A stretch of DNA of 43,703 nt from a virus: positions 1 to 43,703 of IMG/VR virus record IMGVR_UViG_3300024346_000141, one strand, 5' to 3'. The stretch's first letter is position 1, and each line of letters begins with the position of its first letter. Under the pieces are notes generated by a model that was given only the letters and a program-made list of their open reading frames with translations, ran no database searches and was not told the origin of the DNA. Position numbers and translations under genes: made by a program. Of the stretch, positions 42,511 to 43,703 are shown piece by piece.

Positions 42511-43703
42511 TTGCCAATTAATATAAATCATGCACAAAATAAACTCTCAACAGATAGCACATTAACGGTTGATTCAACCAACAATGTCAGTCTAAGTGGA
42601 ACTTCGCAAATTAAAAATGCCGTTGATCCAACAGATGCACAAGATTTAACAACAAAGGCATACGTCGACTCACAAGTAGCAGGAGGTGGGGGTGATCTTA
42701 CCTTAGGAACACCAACTGATGGTACTTTTGGAGACGGCTCATATAAAGATTTAGATTCAACGTCAACAATTACAGATGCTATTGATGATCTAAACGAAAC
42801 AATAGAAAATATCCGTAACAATACATTTGTTCGTGATGTTGATTTTACTGCTGATGTTGATACAGGTGGAGCGGGTTTATTAGTAACATTATCAACTACA
42901 GTAGATGGAAACGCAAATCAATTTGTTATAGATTGGGGTGATGGTTCTTCACTATTAACTACAGTTGATACAACACCTTCACATACATATAATACAAATG
43001 TTGGAAGTCCTTTTAATGTTTCAGTAACTGCAAAAAATACAGGCGGTAGTGGATCTGGATCCAATTCAGTAGAACAAAAAAATTCTTTTATTACAATCTA
43101 TACAGCAACACCGGTTCTTAATTTAGCGGCCTACTCAGCTAGTTCAGGAGGTAGTCCAATAACAACATGGGACGACGGCGATACAGTATATTTTGAGAAT
43201 ACAACAACCAATACATCAGGAGCAACACTACAGTATACATATAATTGGGGAGATGGAACCAGTATTGATACAGTAAATGCAGACTCTGATCCGGGCGGAG
43301 TAGGAGGCGGACGCCTTGCTCACACATTTGCATCAGCAGGAACAGAAACAGAAGTTACTAGATTAGTTACTTTAACTCTTGTATCACATTCAACAGCAAC
43401 ACCATCAGAAATTCCAATTGTTGAAAGTGATAGTTTTAAAATATATGATGAACACACTCCTAGTTTTAACATAGATTTAACAACAGGAATTAATGAAGAA
43501 TCATCCAGTGGTTTAACTGTTAACGTAACAAACACAACAGAAACAACAATAGGTAGTTACTCTACATATGGTATTCGATACTTATGGACATGGGGTGATG
43601 GTGATACCGATTCTGTAAATACAGGATCTGGATTCTTTGGTGATACTGGAAATACATTATCACACAAATACACACTAAGCAATAGTGATCAAGCAAATGG
43701 CGT
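42511..43703 (+). CDS. PKD-repeat virion protein, 3' end beyond the window
   Basis: An open frame runs from a TTG at 42,511 to the window edge (397 complete codons, no stop). No in-frame ATG is available, and GAGGAA lies about 7 bases before the TTG. The N-terminal part has VDPTDAQDLTTKAYVDSQVA (about 37-56), the segment by which many phage fibres lead into their shaft. It is followed by three PKD-type (polycystic-kidney-disease, Ig-like) domains, each marked by WGDG and a later xHxY/F: WGDGSS with SHTYN, WGDGTS with AHTFASAG, and WGDGDT with SHKYT. PKD domains usually bind surfaces, polysaccharides or other proteins. Its own late promoter and nearness to the capsid gene suggest a virion surface protein, perhaps a functional parallel to the Ig-like Hoc of T4. 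Confidence 0.8.
   Translation, partial: MPININHAQNKLSTDSTLTVDSTNNVSLSGTSQIKNAVDPTDAQDLTTKAYVDSQVAGGGGDLTLGTPTDGTFGDGSYKDLDSTSTITDAIDDLNETIENIRNNTFVRDVDFTADVDTGGAGLLVTLSTTVDGNANQFVIDWGDGSSLLTTVDTTPSHTYNTNVGSPFNVSVTAKNTGGSGSGSNSVEQKNSFITIYTATPVLNLAAYSASSGGSPITTWDDGDTVYFENTTTNTSGATLQYTYNWGDGTSIDTVNADSDPGGVGGGRLAHTFASAGTETEVTRLVTLTLVSHSTATPSEIPIVESDSFKIYDEHTPSFNIDLTTGINEESSSGLTVNVTNTTETTIGSYSTYGIRYLWTWGDGDTDSVNTGSGFFGDTGNTLSHKYTLSNSDQANG

Overview
The window is a piece of a low-GC, T4-like (Straboviridae-type) contractile-tailed phage genome. It most resembles marine T4-like myoviruses (cyanomyovirus or pelagimyophage type). This rests on recognisable T4 proteins: gp20, gp21, gp22, gp23, gp5, gp6, gp25, gp53, gp26, gp46, gp47 and gp55. 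A very large cyanophage-style structural protein and a T4-type late promoter box (core TAAATA) in front of most virion operons support it. No host gene, tRNA, photosynthesis gene, insertion sequence or CRISPR array was seen. The host cannot be fixed from the sequence; SAR11 (Pelagibacter) or a marine cyanobacterium are the obvious candidates.

Layout. (1) 1-23,986, minus strand, virion genes: the start of an unknown gene leaving the left edge, two fibre-like proteins, a small structural protein, a 3,654-residue giant structural protein, baseplate wedge gp6 and gp25, an HNH endonuclease, a lysozyme-fold protein without its catalytic residues, hub/spike gp5, a hub-associated protein, gp53, a tube cap/initiator-like protein and a nucleotidyltransferase. 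(2) 24,002-29,701, plus strand, early/middle genes behind a sigma-70-like promoter: late sigma factor gp55, the Mre11/Rad50-like pair gp47/gp46, a 59-codon gene, a 2OG-Fe(II) oxygenase-like protein, an unknown protein and a GIY-YIG endonuclease. (3) 29,702-30,169: the only gene-free stretch over 300 bases. Its first part is clearly richer in GC than its surroundings and full of hairpins, so it is a candidate structured RNA. It is followed by a late promoter and two GUAA-tetraloop hairpins leading into a small conserved protein. (4) 30,607-31,652, minus strand: gp26 and an overlapping -1-frame ORF, joined by a canonical slippery heptamer and a downstream stem-loop. (5) 31,726-43,703, plus strand: two tandem tape-measure-like proteins, the head cluster (portal, small protein, acidic core protein, protease, scaffold, capsid) closed by a strong terminator, then a fibre-like protein and the start of a PKD-repeat protein that runs off the right edge.

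How it works together. gp55, made early, would redirect host RNA polymerase to the TAAATA boxes found before virion genes on both strands. gp46/47 would process DNA ends for recombination-driven replication. The late blocks build baseplate, tail and head. The most notable observations are the probable programmed frameshift making a gp26 fusion next to the tape-measure genes, the candidate RNA at 29.7 kb, the catalytically dead lysozyme split from gp5, the split tape measure, and the PKD-domain virion protein.
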